A stretch of 64,000 nt of DNA, taken from positions 62,001 to 126,000 of the forward strand of contig NZ_APND01000003.1 in the NCBI RefSeq assembly GCF_040361215.1, written 5' to 3'. The notes beneath the pieces are model-generated. The model was not told where the DNA came from, made no database searches, and saw only the letters and a program-made list of their open reading frames with translations. The position numbers and the translations under genes were made by a program. Origin of the DNA: Salinisphaera dokdonensis (GTDB lineage Bacteria; Pseudomonadota; Gammaproteobacteria; Nevskiales; Salinisphaeraceae). Below, piece after piece: positions 1 to 8,505 of this stretch. Numbering within the stretch: position 1 is the stretch's first letter; every line of letters begins with the position of its first letter.

Positions 1-193
1 GAGCGTAGTAATAGCCGTTGTACTCGCGGTCGTACTCGATCGGCGCGTCGAGATACAGCCGCATGTCCCGAATGATGCGCTTGACCGTAGCCGGCGAGCA
101 TTCGAGGCGTTCTTCCAGCGTGGCCTTGGGGATCGGCCGGCGCGCGCCGGCGAGCTGCTTGTGCAGCGCGTAAATGCGATCGAAGACATTCAT
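1..193 (-). CDS. WYL/HTH-domain transcriptional regulator (N-terminal part, cut by window edge)
   Basis: Sixty-four codons are visible from an ATG at 193 and the frame runs off the left edge. The peptide begins MNVFDRIYALHKQLAGARR and continues with a helix-turn-helix of the DeoR-like type that precedes WYL domains: residues about 20-45 (PKATLEERLECSPATVKRII) are followed by RDMRLYLDAPIEYDREYNGY, the usual lead into the WYL effector domain. Such proteins are cytoplasmic DNA-binding regulators that often sense nucleic-acid or nucleotide ligands. The effector domain lies outside the window, so ligand and targets are unknown. The gene reads away from the metallophosphatase gene to its right, separated by a terminator. 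Confidence 0.75.
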   Translation of the reverse strand, partial: MNVFDRIYALHKQLAGARRPIPKATLEERLECSPATVKRIIRDMRLYLDAPIEYDREYNGYYYA

Positions 194-230
194 GCTTCGA
201 GTCTATCGTTTCGTTCGAAGTCCGCGCATG

Positions 231-260
231 AAAAAGGCCGCGCTGCTGCCAGCCCGGCCT
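231..260 (-). terminator. Rho-independent terminator of the 283-2433 gene
   Basis: On the minus strand a 6-bp stem AGGCCG/CGGCCT (255-260 with 235-240), extended by weaker inner pairing, is followed directly by a run of five T (231-235 read in reverse). It lies just after the stop of the metallophosphatase gene. Confidence 0.7.
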
Positions 261-282
261 GTCCGTCCAGCCTAGACGACGA

Positions 283-2433
283 TTAGGGCGCGTCGCGCTG
301 GGCCTTCAGATTGACGATACGCGTGTCGTCCGCGGCGGCCGTTTCTACCTGTGCGTACGCCATACCCCCGTTGTCCGGGTTGTAGAGCGCCCGCAGATGT
401 TCGGCCAGGGCGTCCTGCTCGGTACCGCTGTCGGCGAATGACGCCAGGCCCGGATCGTAGTCCGTGCTCACCAGCGACGGATCCGTCGCCGTAGCGGGGT
501 CGAGATCCACGCGTTGCGGATCGGCCAGGCTCATCAGCGGATAGGCATCGCCGCATTCCTGGGTGCCGGCATCGTAGTTGTCGCCGGCCACGCAGGCCGC
601 AGTGAAGGCCAGCAGCACCATGCGGATGCCACGATTTGAATCGCCTTGCAGCACGCCGTTGGCAACGATCGTATCGGTGGCCGTACCGGCGTCGTCGATG
701 ACTTCCAGGCTGCGGATTCGGCTGCCCGTGGTGGCCGCACCGAGATTCATCTGGCCGCCGGTCCGGGCGGTCTCGTCGGCATCGAACGCGATCCGCATGC
801 CGCCGATCTGTGGGAACTGGCCCGGCGTGGCGCCTTCGGTGGTGGCCGCGACCGCGTGTTCCATGATGTCGCGCAGCTCGGCGGCGGTGACCGTGATCAG
901 CGTCAGGCTGTTGTTGAAACGCAGCGAGCCGGCGATATCGAACTGCGACACGCCGCCGGCCGGCTTGCCGATCGAGTCGTTAGCCTGCGGCGGTCGAAAT
1001 TCCGGCTCGGCGTCGTTCGAACCCGGCGGCACGACCACCTGGCCGATATCGTCACGAATACCGCCGCCGTTCTTGAGCGAGACCTGCACGCCGGGCTCGG
1101 CCAGACGGGCGTAATAAAGATTGGCATCGGCGGTGAGATCGCCGAGATTGGTCTCTTCGGTACGCACCTGGGTACGCCGGCCGTCCAGATAGACGTCGGT
1201 GATGCCCTGCACGTTGCCGTCCTGATCGGCGAGCACGGTCTGCAGTGCGGATTGCACGTCGAGCACGTCCGGGTTCGCCGTCGTATCCAGACCGCGATTG
1301 CCGAGCATCTCGACCACGGCATCGGTCGACGCCCAGGCGCCGTTTTCGGCGGCATCCAGCGTGCTAGTGATCAGCACGCCGGCATCGTCGAAATCCGCGA
1401 CCAGACGGCCGAGGTATTTGTAGTCGCCGTCCACGTTGACGACCAGCGTGGGCGTGCCGTCCGGTCCGTCAAAGGACAACGGATAGGTGTCGGCGGCCAT
1501 CTCACCGTCGCGCAGGACATCGTTGCTGTCCGCGAGCAGCGTATTGGACCCGCCGGCAATGATGATGTCGACGTCGTTCAGACGCGTGGCAAGTGCTTTC
1601 TCGATCGCGATCTGCTGCATGTGGGCCATGAGCACGATCTTGTCGATACCGGCGTCCACGAGCGCATCGATCGCGGGCTGGATCTCGGCGGCCAGCGCGT
1701 CGTAGCCGGACTCGTCCATGCTGAAGCCGCTCGGCGACACGGTGATGCCGCCCGTCGAGGTGAGGCTCGCCAGGGCCGGCGTGCTCGCGCCGACCAGACC
1801 GATGGTCTCGCCGCCGATCTCGACGGTGGCGGAGCCCGAAACGCTGCCGGCGCCGTCGCTTGTCGGCAGGCCGTCGGCCACGATCAGGCCCGACAGACTG
1901 GCATCAGTAGAGAAATCCAGATTGGTCGACAGATAAGGGAAGGCGGCGCCGGGGTAATCGCCATCGGCAGCGATAATATCGGCAAACGCCTCGGTACCCT
2001 GGTCCAGATCATGGTTTCCGACCGCAGCGGCGGCGGTATCGAAGGCGTTCACGAATACGATATCGCCGCGGCCGTTGCCGGCCACGCCGAGTGCCCCGCG
2101 TGTGTCGTCGTTATCCACGCCGGCCGCGAAAAATCGCGGGCCGGGAATGAAGTTGTCGCCGGAGCTGAGTACGAGCGTGTTGTCCGCCAGATCCTCGTCG
2201 CTGGCAAAGGCGTTGACCAGGCTCGAGAAATTCGACACATAGTCGAGCGCGGCGGTCGAGCCGTCCATATCGGCGAAATGCAGCAGCTGCAGCCGGTAGG
2301 CCGGCGCAGCGTTGTCCATGTCGCCGGAATCGTTGTCGTTATCGTCGCCGTCGCTGCTGGAACAGCCGGCGATACTGGCGGTCAGAAGTGCAAGCAGCAC
2401 AAGTCGTCGCCAGACGGGTTGCGTCGTGGTCAT
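283..2433 (-). CDS. Lipoprotein metallophosphatase / 5'-nucleotidase family protein
   Basis: 716 residues. The N-terminus is a lipoprotein signal (hydrophobic residues 11-22, lipobox SIAGC with Cys24, Ser at +2, so outer-membrane retention is likely), followed by an Asp/Asn-rich linker. The calcineurin-like metallophosphatase domain shows LLHFADMDG (about 50-58), SSGDNF (about 92) and VGNHDLDQG (about 139). A 5'-nucleotidase C-terminal domain fills about 400-660, with LKNGGGIR and SLTLITVTAAELRDIMEH. In the classic family the first motif is NDxH; here it is DMD, so the usual His ligand is Asp, a variant I recall from marine metallophosphatases. The expected role is removing phosphate from nucleotides or other phosphoesters outside the inner membrane. 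Exact substrate unknown. It has its own promoter region at 2434-2519 and its own terminator. Confidence 0.85.
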   Translation of the reverse strand: MTTTQPVWRRLVLLALLTASIAGCSSSDGDDNDNDSGDMDNAAPAYRLQLLHFADMDGSTAALDYVSNFSSLVNAFASDEDLADNTLVLSSGDNFIPGPRFFAAGVDNDDTRGALGVAGNGRGDIVFVNAFDTAAAAVGNHDLDQGTEAFADIIAADGDYPGAAFPYLSTNLDFSTDASLSGLIVADGLPTSDGAGSVSGSATVEIGGETIGLVGASTPALASLTSTGGITVSPSGFSMDESGYDALAAEIQPAIDALVDAGIDKIVLMAHMQQIAIEKALATRLNDVDIIIAGGSNTLLADSNDVLRDGEMAADTYPLSFDGPDGTPTLVVNVDGDYKYLGRLVADFDDAGVLITSTLDAAENGAWASTDAVVEMLGNRGLDTTANPDVLDVQSALQTVLADQDGNVQGITDVYLDGRRTQVRTEETNLGDLTADANLYYARLAEPGVQVSLKNGGGIRDDIGQVVVPPGSNDAEPEFRPPQANDSIGKPAGGVSQFDIAGSLRFNNSLTLITVTAAELRDIMEHAVAATTEGATPGQFPQIGGMRIAFDADETARTGGQMNLGAATTGSRIRSLEVIDDAGTATDTIVANGVLQGDSNRGIRMVLLAFTAACVAGDNYDAGTQECGDAYPLMSLADPQRVDLDPATATDPSLVSTDYDPGLASFADSGTEQDALAEHLRALYNPDNGGMAYAQVETAAADDTRIVNLKAQRDAP

Positions 2434-2591
2434 GGTTCCCCCTCAGGTTGATCGGTCAAAGGCGACCAAGAACCTACCGGGGGCGCACTTCACGAGCGTG
2501 ACGTTTACCTGACAGCGCGATGACAGTTGCAGTGCTCAACCGCACTGCACAAACTGGCGTACTACTCGACTTTGGTCGCAACTGTTCTTCA

Positions 2592-4007
2592 ATGATCCGA
2601 CTCCATGAAACCGTTCGTGTCGCCCGCAGCGCGGCCGACTGCTATCGCTACCTGCTGGACTTCTCCACCTGTGAGCAATGGGACCCGGGCGTCTATCGCG
2701 CCGCGAAGATCACGCCTGGCACGCCGGCGGTAGGCAGCGAATTCGATGTCACGGTCAGCCTGTTCGGACGCCGCTCCACACTGCGCTATCGCATTACCGC
2801 GCTAGAGGCGGATACGCGTATCGAGCTCGAGATGCACGGCAACGGCATCCGCTCGACCGAGACGATCGCTATCTCGTCCGGCGCTTCCGGCGGTGCCGAA
2901 ATCGACTATCGCGCGGATTTCCAGCTTTCCGGCGTGTTGCGGCTGAGCCAGACCGTGGCACGCCCGCTGTTCAAGCGCGTCGGGCGCAAGGCCGTCGCCG
3001 GCCTGGCTGACGCGTTGACGATCAAGTCCGAGCCGCCGCGTCAGAGCTGGCCGAGCTACGCGGCCGATCGCAGCATGATCCTCGCAGCGCCGACGTTTAC
3101 CGAGCGCGGCTACCTCGCGTTGGATGACAAATCGCACAGCGAGTTCATGGACGACCGCGTTGTTGTTGTCACCGGCGCGACCAGCGGCATCGGCGAAGCG
3201 ATCGCCTGCGAATACGCGCGCCTGGGCGCGACCGTTGTGCTGGTCGGCCGCGACGCGGACAAGCTCGCCGCCTCGCGCCAAGCCGTGCACGACTTCGCCG
3301 GCGGCGATATCGCGCGTATCCATACCGAACAAGCCGACCTGGTCGACGTCGCGCAGACCCGCGCACTCGGCGAACGTCTGGCCGCTCAGTTCCCGCATAT
3401 CGACGTGCTGGTCAACAACGCCGGCGCGATGTTCGATACGCATGCGCTTACCGACGACGGTTTCGAACGCACGCTCGCGATCAACCTGGTCGCGCCATTC
3501 GTGCTCACGGAAACGCTCATGGGCACGCTCATCGCCGCCGGCGGGCGTGTGGTGAACATGTCTAGCGGCGGCATGTACCTGCAGCCGCTGGTACTCGGGG
3601 ACCTTAACTTCGAGAAATCGAGCTACAGCGCCAACAATGCCTACGCCCGCGCCAAGCGCGGGCTGGTCGCCGTCACCCGTCACTGGGCGCGCCGCTACGG
3701 CGACGCCGGCGTGCAGTTCAACGCCATGCATCCCGGCTGGGCGGCCACGCCGGGGGTGACAAAATCGCTGCCGGGATTCGACAAGGTGATGGGCCGCTTC
3801 CTGCGTGATGCGCGTATGGGCGCCGATACCGCTGTCTGGCTGGGGGCAGCGGAGGCTGCCAAGCATTGCCAGGGCGAGTTCTTCCTCGACCGCACCCCGC
3901 ATCCGACCGCCGTGCTCCCGAATACCCAGGTGCGCCCGAGCGACGCGCAGGCGCTTTACGGCTGGCTTCGCAACGAGAGCGATATTCCGGTTCATGGCTT
4001 CGGATAA
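2592..4007 (+). CDS. SRPBCC (START-like) domain fused to a short-chain dehydrogenase
   Basis: 471 residues from the ATG at 2592. The N-terminal about 145 residues read as an SRPBCC ligand-binding fold (MIRLHETVRVARSAADCYRY, then LLDFSTCEQWDPGVYRA). From about residue 185 there is a complete SDR domain: TGATSGIGEA nucleotide-binding loop (about 193), NNAG (about 274), a Ser in VVNMSSGG and YARAK as the YxxxK catalytic pair (about 350). It resembles DHRS12-like reductases. Substrate unknown, probably a hydrophobic molecule carried by the SRPBCC domain. An in-frame ATG at 2520 would add 24 residues without fold; neither start has a clear Shine-Dalgarno site, and 2592 was chosen because the SRPBCC fold begins there. 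The 3' end overlaps the next gene by 14 bases, suggesting coupled translation. Confidence 0.8.
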   Translation: MIRLHETVRVARSAADCYRYLLDFSTCEQWDPGVYRAAKITPGTPAVGSEFDVTVSLFGRRSTLRYRITALEADTRIELEMHGNGIRSTETIAISSGASGGAEIDYRADFQLSGVLRLSQTVARPLFKRVGRKAVAGLADALTIKSEPPRQSWPSYAADRSMILAAPTFTERGYLALDDKSHSEFMDDRVVVVTGATSGIGEAIACEYARLGATVVLVGRDADKLAASRQAVHDFAGGDIARIHTEQADLVDVAQTRALGERLAAQFPHIDVLVNNAGAMFDTHALTDDGFERTLAINLVAPFVLTETLMGTLIAAGGRVVNMSSGGMYLQPLVLGDLNFEKSSYSANNAYARAKRGLVAVTRHWARRYGDAGVQFNAMHPGWAATPGVTKSLPGFDKVMGRFLRDARMGADTAVWLGAAEAAKHCQGEFFLDRTPHPTAVLPNTQVRPSDAQALYGWLRNESDIPVHGFG

Positions 4008-5286
4008 GGACGAACAACGCACCCGCCGGCGCCGCATCATCGGCGCGGGCGTACGCAGCCTCGGGCGCAGCGCGCTGCATACGCTGCCGGGCTACGACCG
4101 CGCCAAAAGCTGGCAGAAAACCGGACAGGACTGGTTCGACACGCTCGGCGGGCTCAAGGGCGCAGCGATGAAGCTCGGCCAGATCGCCTCCCAGTATCAG
4201 GATTTCCTGCCCGAGCAACTAGCCGAACAGCTCGCGCGTCTGCAGCGTAACGCCGAGCCCTGGGCCTTCGAGCGTCTCGAGCCGGTACTCGATGCCGCCT
4301 GGAGCGACGAGCAGCGGGCCCAAGTCGAGCAACTCGACGAAGAAGCGCTCGCTGCGGCATCCATTGGCCAGGTCCACCGCGCTCGGTTGACCGACGGACG
4401 CGATGTGGTGGTCAAGATCCGCTATCCCGGCGTCGCGGACGCCGTGGATGCCGATATCGCCAATCTCGGTCGGCTGCTCAAGCTGTCGCGGTTTCTGCCC
4501 ATCCGCGGCAGCGATATCGATGCCGTGCTCGATGAACTGCGCGAGCGCTTCATCGAAGAAACCGACTACCGCCACGAGCTACGCAACCTCGAATCGCTGC
4601 GCGCCATTGGCCTGCCCCGTTTCGTGCTGCCTGAACCGGTGCCCGAGCTGTGCGCGGACTCGGTGCTCGTGACCCAACACGTGCCGTCCGCACCGATCGG
4701 CGAAGCGCCGTCAGATCTCGGGCATGCGATCGTCGGCGCGATCAACCGCCAGGTATTCACCCACGGCGTGCTGCACGCCGACCCGCACCCGGGCAATTTC
4801 GGCGTAACGAAAAACGGCGAGGTCGCGCTCTACGACTTCGGCTGCGTGAAGCGTCTGGACATCGAGACCCGCGCCGGTCTGCGCGACGTGGTCGCGGCCG
4901 CGCTGGAAAGCCGCTGGGAAGACGTCCACTCGGCCCTCGAGCGTCTTGGCGTCGTGCCGCCGAACAGCTGGTCCCGGCACAGCGAACTCTATACCGAGAT
5001 CTATGCCGGGCATGCGGCCGCGTCGCTCGGCCCGCTGCGCGACAACGCCGCGTACGTATTCACAGACGACGGCCTGATCGAGTCCATCCGAGGTGAAATC
5101 CGCAAGTCGCTGCGCCACTGGAAGCTGTTCAACGCCGCGCCGGAGCTGGTGTTTCTCATGCGCACGCTCAGCGGCCTGTACTGGATCCTGCGCAGCATCC
5201 ACGCCGAGGCCGATCTCTACGCAGAACTGGAGGCCATCGCTTCAGGCGCTTATGACCCACCGGCAGACGCCGAGAACACGACCTAG
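3994..5286 (+). CDS. ABC1/UbiB-type atypical kinase (AarF/Coq8 family)
   Basis: 430 residues. Family motifs are visible in order: the KxGQ segment in GLKGAAMKLGQIASQYQDFL (about 54-73), which in Coq8-like proteins covers the active site; AAASIGQVHRARL (about 120-132); VVKIRYPGV with the conserved Lys; EETDYRHELRNL; HGVLHADPHPGNF (about 257-269), the catalytic loop; and DFG in ALYDFGCVKRL (about 282). No C-terminal membrane helices like those of UbiB are obvious, so it resembles the Coq8/AarF-like cytoplasmic members. Known family members support isoprenoid quinone synthesis or act on lipids. It overlaps the SRPBCC-SDR gene, so the two probably act together on a hydrophobic substrate; that is inference. 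Confidence 0.85.
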   Translation: MASDKDEQRTRRRRIIGAGVRSLGRSALHTLPGYDRAKSWQKTGQDWFDTLGGLKGAAMKLGQIASQYQDFLPEQLAEQLARLQRNAEPWAFERLEPVLDAAWSDEQRAQVEQLDEEALAAASIGQVHRARLTDGRDVVVKIRYPGVADAVDADIANLGRLLKLSRFLPIRGSDIDAVLDELRERFIEETDYRHELRNLESLRAIGLPRFVLPEPVPELCADSVLVTQHVPSAPIGEAPSDLGHAIVGAINRQVFTHGVLHADPHPGNFGVTKNGEVALYDFGCVKRLDIETRAGLRDVVAAALESRWEDVHSALERLGVVPPNSWSRHSELYTEIYAGHAAASLGPLRDNAAYVFTDDGLIESIRGEIRKSLRHWKLFNAAPELVFLMRTLSGLYWILRSIHAEADLYAELEAIASGAYDPPADAENTT

Positions 5287-5318
5287 TATCCTGCGCACGC
5301 TCGCGTAACACCGTGTCC

Positions 5319-5348
5319 ACGGGTTCCCTCACCCCGTCATTAAAAAGG
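5319..5348 (+). promoter_or_regulatory. Candidate preQ1-I riboswitch controlling yhhQ
   Basis: The 5' leader holds ACGGG (5319-5323), loop UUCCCUCAC, CCCGU (5333-5337), then an A-rich tail ending AAAAAGG (5342-5348). The first two segments form a perfect 5-bp stem. The tail GG can pair with loop C residues (5326-5328) to close an H-type pseudoknot. This is the architecture and size of the preQ1-I class, in particular the short Thermoanaerobacter tengcongensis aptamer, which also ends in AAGG used as the Shine-Dalgarno site. The downstream gene is a known preQ1-I target family. Ligand binding would hide the AAGG and block translation. Very small aptamers can arise by chance, but placement, pairing and gene all agree. 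Confidence 0.75.
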
Positions 5349-5356
5349 TCATGCCC

Positions 5357-6043
5357 ATGTCCGCGCTTTCCGACGCCCAGTGGCGTCGCGTCGTCATCGC
5401 CCTCGCCGTGCTGCATATCGTCGTGATTGCGGCCAGCAATTATCTGGTGCAACTGCCGTTCACGCTGTTCGGCTGGCATACCACCTGGGGCGCTTTCAGC
5501 TTTCCGTTCATCTTTCTGGCGACCGACCTGACGGTACGCATCTTCGGTGCGGCGACCGCGCGCCGGATCGTGTTCGCGGTGATGGGCCCGGCACTGCTGG
5601 TGTCGTATCTGTTCTCTGTGCTCTATGTCGACGGGCGCTTTGCCGGCTTCGGCGCGCTTGGCGAGTTCAATGGCGCGGTCGCGCGGATTGCGCTCGCCAG
5701 TTTCTGTGCCTATCTGTTCGGCCAGCTGCTCGATATCGGGGTGTTCCGGCGCCTGCGCGCATTGCCGCGCTGGTGGGTCGCGCCAGCGGCCTCAACGATC
5801 ATCGGCAACGCACTGGATACGCTGCTGTTCTTCTCGATCGCCTTTGTGGCGTCGTCGAACCCGTTCATGGCCGAACACTGGTTCGAAATTGCCTGTGTGG
5901 ACTACGTCTTCAAGCTGCTGATCAGCCTGTGCCTGTTCCTGCCGCTCTACGGCGCCCTGCTGGCCGTGCTTTCCGATCGCCTGCTCGCCCTCACCGCCGA
6001 GGGCGCGAGCGCCCACCGCGCAGCCGAGCCCGCAACACGCTGA
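5357..6043 (+). CDS. yhhQ: Queuosine precursor transporter YhhQ (VUT family)
   Basis: 228 residues, the usual size for YhhQ, with about six hydrophobic segments: VVIALAVLHIVVIAASNYL, the FSFPFIFLATDLTVRIFG family signature (about 46-63), FAVMGPALLVSYLFSV, IALASFCAYLFGQLLDI, STIIGNALDTLLFFSIAF and LLISLCLFLPLYGALLAVL. E. coli YhhQ imports 7-cyano-7-deazaguanine (preQ0) and preQ1 across the inner membrane for queuosine tRNA modification. The start was set at 5357 rather than the in-frame ATG at 5351 because AAGG at 5345-5348 is 8 bases upstream of 5357 but only 2 from 5351. That same AAGG is the tail of the putative preQ1-I aptamer. Confidence 0.9.
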   Translation: MSALSDAQWRRVVIALAVLHIVVIAASNYLVQLPFTLFGWHTTWGAFSFPFIFLATDLTVRIFGAATARRIVFAVMGPALLVSYLFSVLYVDGRFAGFGALGEFNGAVARIALASFCAYLFGQLLDIGVFRRLRALPRWWVAPAASTIIGNALDTLLFFSIAFVASSNPFMAEHWFEIACVDYVFKLLISLCLFLPLYGALLAVLSDRLLALTAEGASAHRAAEPATR

Positions 6044-6166
6044 ACCGCGGTCACGGCGCGATCGGGCCCGTGCTATAACCGGAGAACGCGCGTTGACGTG
6101 ACCGCACCGGACACGCCGCGCGGGCCGATAAGCACCACCGCAGCCGCGGCTGCAGGAGATAGGGCG

Positions 6167-6598
6167 ATGAGCATGTCCACGTCCACGCGCGTCGCCCTGC
6201 TTCTGGGGCTGGCGCTGATCTGTGCGCCGCTTACCGCTCTGGCCCAGAGCGCTGCCGGCGCCGCGCCGTCCAAGCCGTTCACGGTCAAGATCCGCTATGG
6301 CATGAACGCGGCGCCGGATAGCACCGCGACGCCCAAACCGCGACGGCTTGAATTTTCTGTTGCCGCCCGCGACGCCGGCCGTATCGCCACCCGCGATGCG
6401 CGCCTCGACTATGGCTTCGATGCGGGGTCCGGCAGCGATATCACGGTCTCGATCGAGCTCACCTATGCCACCGCCGACGGCTCGCAGAGCATGCAGACAC
6501 AGCTGCTCCTGCCGCGACGCCAATGGACGCCTATCGGTGGCGAAACAGACGATGGCCAGTCCGGCAATGCGGTCTATATTCGTGTCGACCCGAACTAG
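6167..6598 (+). CDS. Small secreted protein of unknown function
   Basis: 143 residues. The start at 6167 follows AGGAG (6154-6158) at a good distance. Residues 1-27 are a typical Sec signal peptide (STRVALLLGLALICAPLTALAQ, cleavage near LAQ). The mature part is about 116 residues, predicted beta-rich, with no cysteines and no motif I recognise (PFTVKIRYGMNAAPDS, DITVSIELTYATADGSQSM, YIRVDPN at the end). It probably acts in the periplasm or outside the cell. It stands alone between yhhQ and the sulfotransferase group; a small perfect inverted repeat (CATCATC/GATGATG, 6661-6676) downstream may end its transcript. Confidence 0.65.
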   Translation: MSMSTSTRVALLLGLALICAPLTALAQSAAGAAPSKPFTVKIRYGMNAAPDSTATPKPRRLEFSVAARDAGRIATRDARLDYGFDAGSGSDITVSIELTYATADGSQSMQTQLLLPRRQWTPIGGETDDGQSGNAVYIRVDPN

Positions 6599-6783
6599 TT
6601 TCAGCCGCTATCTCGCCGTAGTCGAATACATTTTCCGGCCGTCGATCCCAACAGCGACGCCATCATCACGATGATGTTTCGCTAACGTGAACTTGAGAAA
6701 AATGCTAATGTCCTAACAGAGCCGAGGGCGCCGCGCTTCAAACCCGAAGCCGGTGTATGGGGCCCTGGAACAAGGGTTCAACA

Positions 6784-8115
6784 ATGGATAATGCGGATCG
6801 CGTCGGGTTTACGGCGTTTTTCGTGGCGTGTCTCTTTCTCGCCTTTCTTGGCGGCACCATGGTCGTGCTCGCCAAGGTCTTCCCCTATGAATTCGTCAAC
6901 GATGCGTACAAGGCCGGGCATGCCCTGCTGGTACAGGATTCGATCGACGATCCGTATACCCAGACCGATCAATGGCGCATCGCGCGCAGCGAGCGCCGTG
7001 GCACGACCATTCACGACGCCGAGCGCGCCTATCAGGGCTATACGCTCTATACCTCGGGCGGCGGCCCCAGCGCATCACTGATCGACATGGAAGGCAACGA
7101 GGTTCATAGCTGGACCCTGCCTTACAGCAAGCTGTGGTCGACCAATCCGGCTGGCCGAGGCGCCCAGGACGACGGTTTGATGTACTGGCGCAAGGCGATC
7201 ATGTACCCGAACGGGGATCTGCTCGCCATCTATATCACCGCGGGCGATACGCCGTGGGGTTACGGCATGGTCCGGCTCGACGCGGACTCGAACGTGATCT
7301 GGAAATATCACGGCGCCGCACACCACGACTTCGATATCACGCCGGACGGCCGGATCGTGCTGCTCACGCACGCCTTCTCCGACAAGACGTTCGACGACTT
7401 CCCGGCACTCGCGAAGCCGTTCCTGGACGACTACGCGGTCGTGCTCGACGGCGAGACCGGGGAAGAACAGAGCAAGATTCCGCTGTTCGAGGCGTTCTAC
7501 GAATCGCGCTTTCAGCCGCTGCTGACGAATATCGCGCATTTCGCCGTCGAGGACCCGCTGCACACCAACAGCATCCAGTTCATCGACGACGAGTTGGCGC
7601 AATCCTTTGGCCCGGCCAAGGGCCGCGGCAATCAGGTACTGGTGTCTTTCCGTCATCCCGGCACGCCGGCACTGATCGACCTGGATTCCGGCCAGCTGAC
7701 CTGGGCGATGAGTGGCTCCTGGCTCGGCCAGCACTCGGCGCGCGCCCTGCCGAACGGCAACTTCACCCTGTTCGACAACTATGGCCATTTCCAGGCCGAC
7801 AACATGACCCGTGCGCTGGAAGTCGATCCTGAAAGCGAGGAGATCGTCTGGCGCTACCAGGGCGATAAGGAACACCCGTTCGCCAGTCGTCTGCGCGGCC
7901 AGATCATCACGCTTGCGAACGGCAACCGGCTGATTACCGAATCCGACGGCGGCCGCCTGTTCGAAGTCACCCGCGACGGCGACATCGTCTGGGAGTTCTT
8001 CAATCCCAAACGCGCCGGCGACAAGGATCAGCATATTCCCGTCGTCTCGTCGGGCCAGCGCCTGCAGGCCGAGGACTTCGAGCCGGAATTCCGTAACCGT
8101 ATTCAGAACCCCTGA
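6784..8115 (+). CDS. Arylsulfotransferase-like (ASST family) membrane-anchored protein
   Basis: 443 residues. Residues about 7-33 form an uncleaved N-terminal membrane anchor (VGFTAFFVACLFLAFLGG). The rest is a beta-propeller-type periplasmic domain with the repeating blade pattern of arylsulfotransferase-related proteins: MVRLDADSNVIWKYHGAAHH, DFDITPDGRIVLLTH, DPLHTNSIQFID (about 258-269), GQHSARALPNGNFTLFDN and RLFEVTRDGDIVWEF. His residues in HHDFDI, DPLHTN and GQHSAR sit where ASST enzymes keep catalytic and substrate-binding histidines. ASST enzymes move sulfate between phenolic donors and acceptors without PAPS, but distant members have unproven activity. The start at 6784 has AAGG about 9 bases upstream. 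It heads a four-gene run ending with a PAPS-type sulfotransferase. Confidence 0.75.
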   Translation: MDNADRVGFTAFFVACLFLAFLGGTMVVLAKVFPYEFVNDAYKAGHALLVQDSIDDPYTQTDQWRIARSERRGTTIHDAERAYQGYTLYTSGGGPSASLIDMEGNEVHSWTLPYSKLWSTNPAGRGAQDDGLMYWRKAIMYPNGDLLAIYITAGDTPWGYGMVRLDADSNVIWKYHGAAHHDFDITPDGRIVLLTHAFSDKTFDDFPALAKPFLDDYAVVLDGETGEEQSKIPLFEAFYESRFQPLLTNIAHFAVEDPLHTNSIQFIDDELAQSFGPAKGRGNQVLVSFRHPGTPALIDLDSGQLTWAMSGSWLGQHSARALPNGNFTLFDNYGHFQADNMTRALEVDPESEEIVWRYQGDKEHPFASRLRGQIITLANGNRLITESDGGRLFEVTRDGDIVWEFFNPKRAGDKDQHIPVVSSGQRLQAEDFEPEFRNRIQNP

Positions 8116-8127
8116 GAGGACAACGTC

Positions 8128-8433
8128 ATGACTGACCTGAACAAACAACAGACGAAACCGCTGATACGCACCGGCCTCGCCGCTGCATTGATGCTGGCTC
8201 CTTTTGCTGCCGCCCAGGCCTATGTCGGCCCCGGTGCCGGCCTGAGCCTGCTGGGCGCCCTCTGGGGCGTGGTCGCCGCGATCGGTGCCGCGCTGCTGTT
8301 CGTCATCCTCTGGCCGATCCGGCGTATGCGCCGGCGCAAGCGGGAAGAGGCCAAGGCCGCGGCCGCAAGCCAGGGCACGCAGCAGAACCGCGACGCCAGT
8401 GACAGCTCACAAGAGCACTCGTCCAACCCGTAA
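8128..8433 (+). CDS. Small membrane protein, unknown function
   Basis: 101 residues, starting 12 bases after the ASST-like gene, so cotranscribed. A signal-like hydrophobic segment (GLAAALMLAPFAAAQA, cleavage possible after AQA at about 31) is followed by YVGPGAGLSLLGALWGVVAA, a second membrane helix (IGAALLFVILWPI), and a very basic tail RRMRRRKREEAKA ending in a polar Gln/Ser-rich stretch. The YVGPGAG motif is common in small proteins beside sulfotransferase or phosphoesterase genes in my recollection, but no function is established. The basic tail should face the cytoplasm. Confidence 0.7.
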   Translation: MTDLNKQQTKPLIRTGLAAALMLAPFAAAQAYVGPGAGLSLLGALWGVVAAIGAALLFVILWPIRRMRRRKREEAKAAAASQGTQQNRDASDSSQEHSSNP

Positions 8434-8505
8434 TTCCTATTCGGCGTTGTCGCCCGCCCGCCGTTCACGGTTGGGCGGCGGCGTCGTTTTCTCTGGAGAG
8501 AGTCG

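Noticed and set aside
213..227. GTTCG-N5-CGCGC near the WYL regulator start
   Set aside because: One half-site mismatched and no link to aromatic genes; likely chance.
646..2451. A long plus-strand open frame (about 600 codons) opposite the metallophosphatase gene
   Set aside because: Rich in Arg, Gly, His and Asp with no domain; it is the reverse shadow of a GC-rich gene whose protein has clear motifs.
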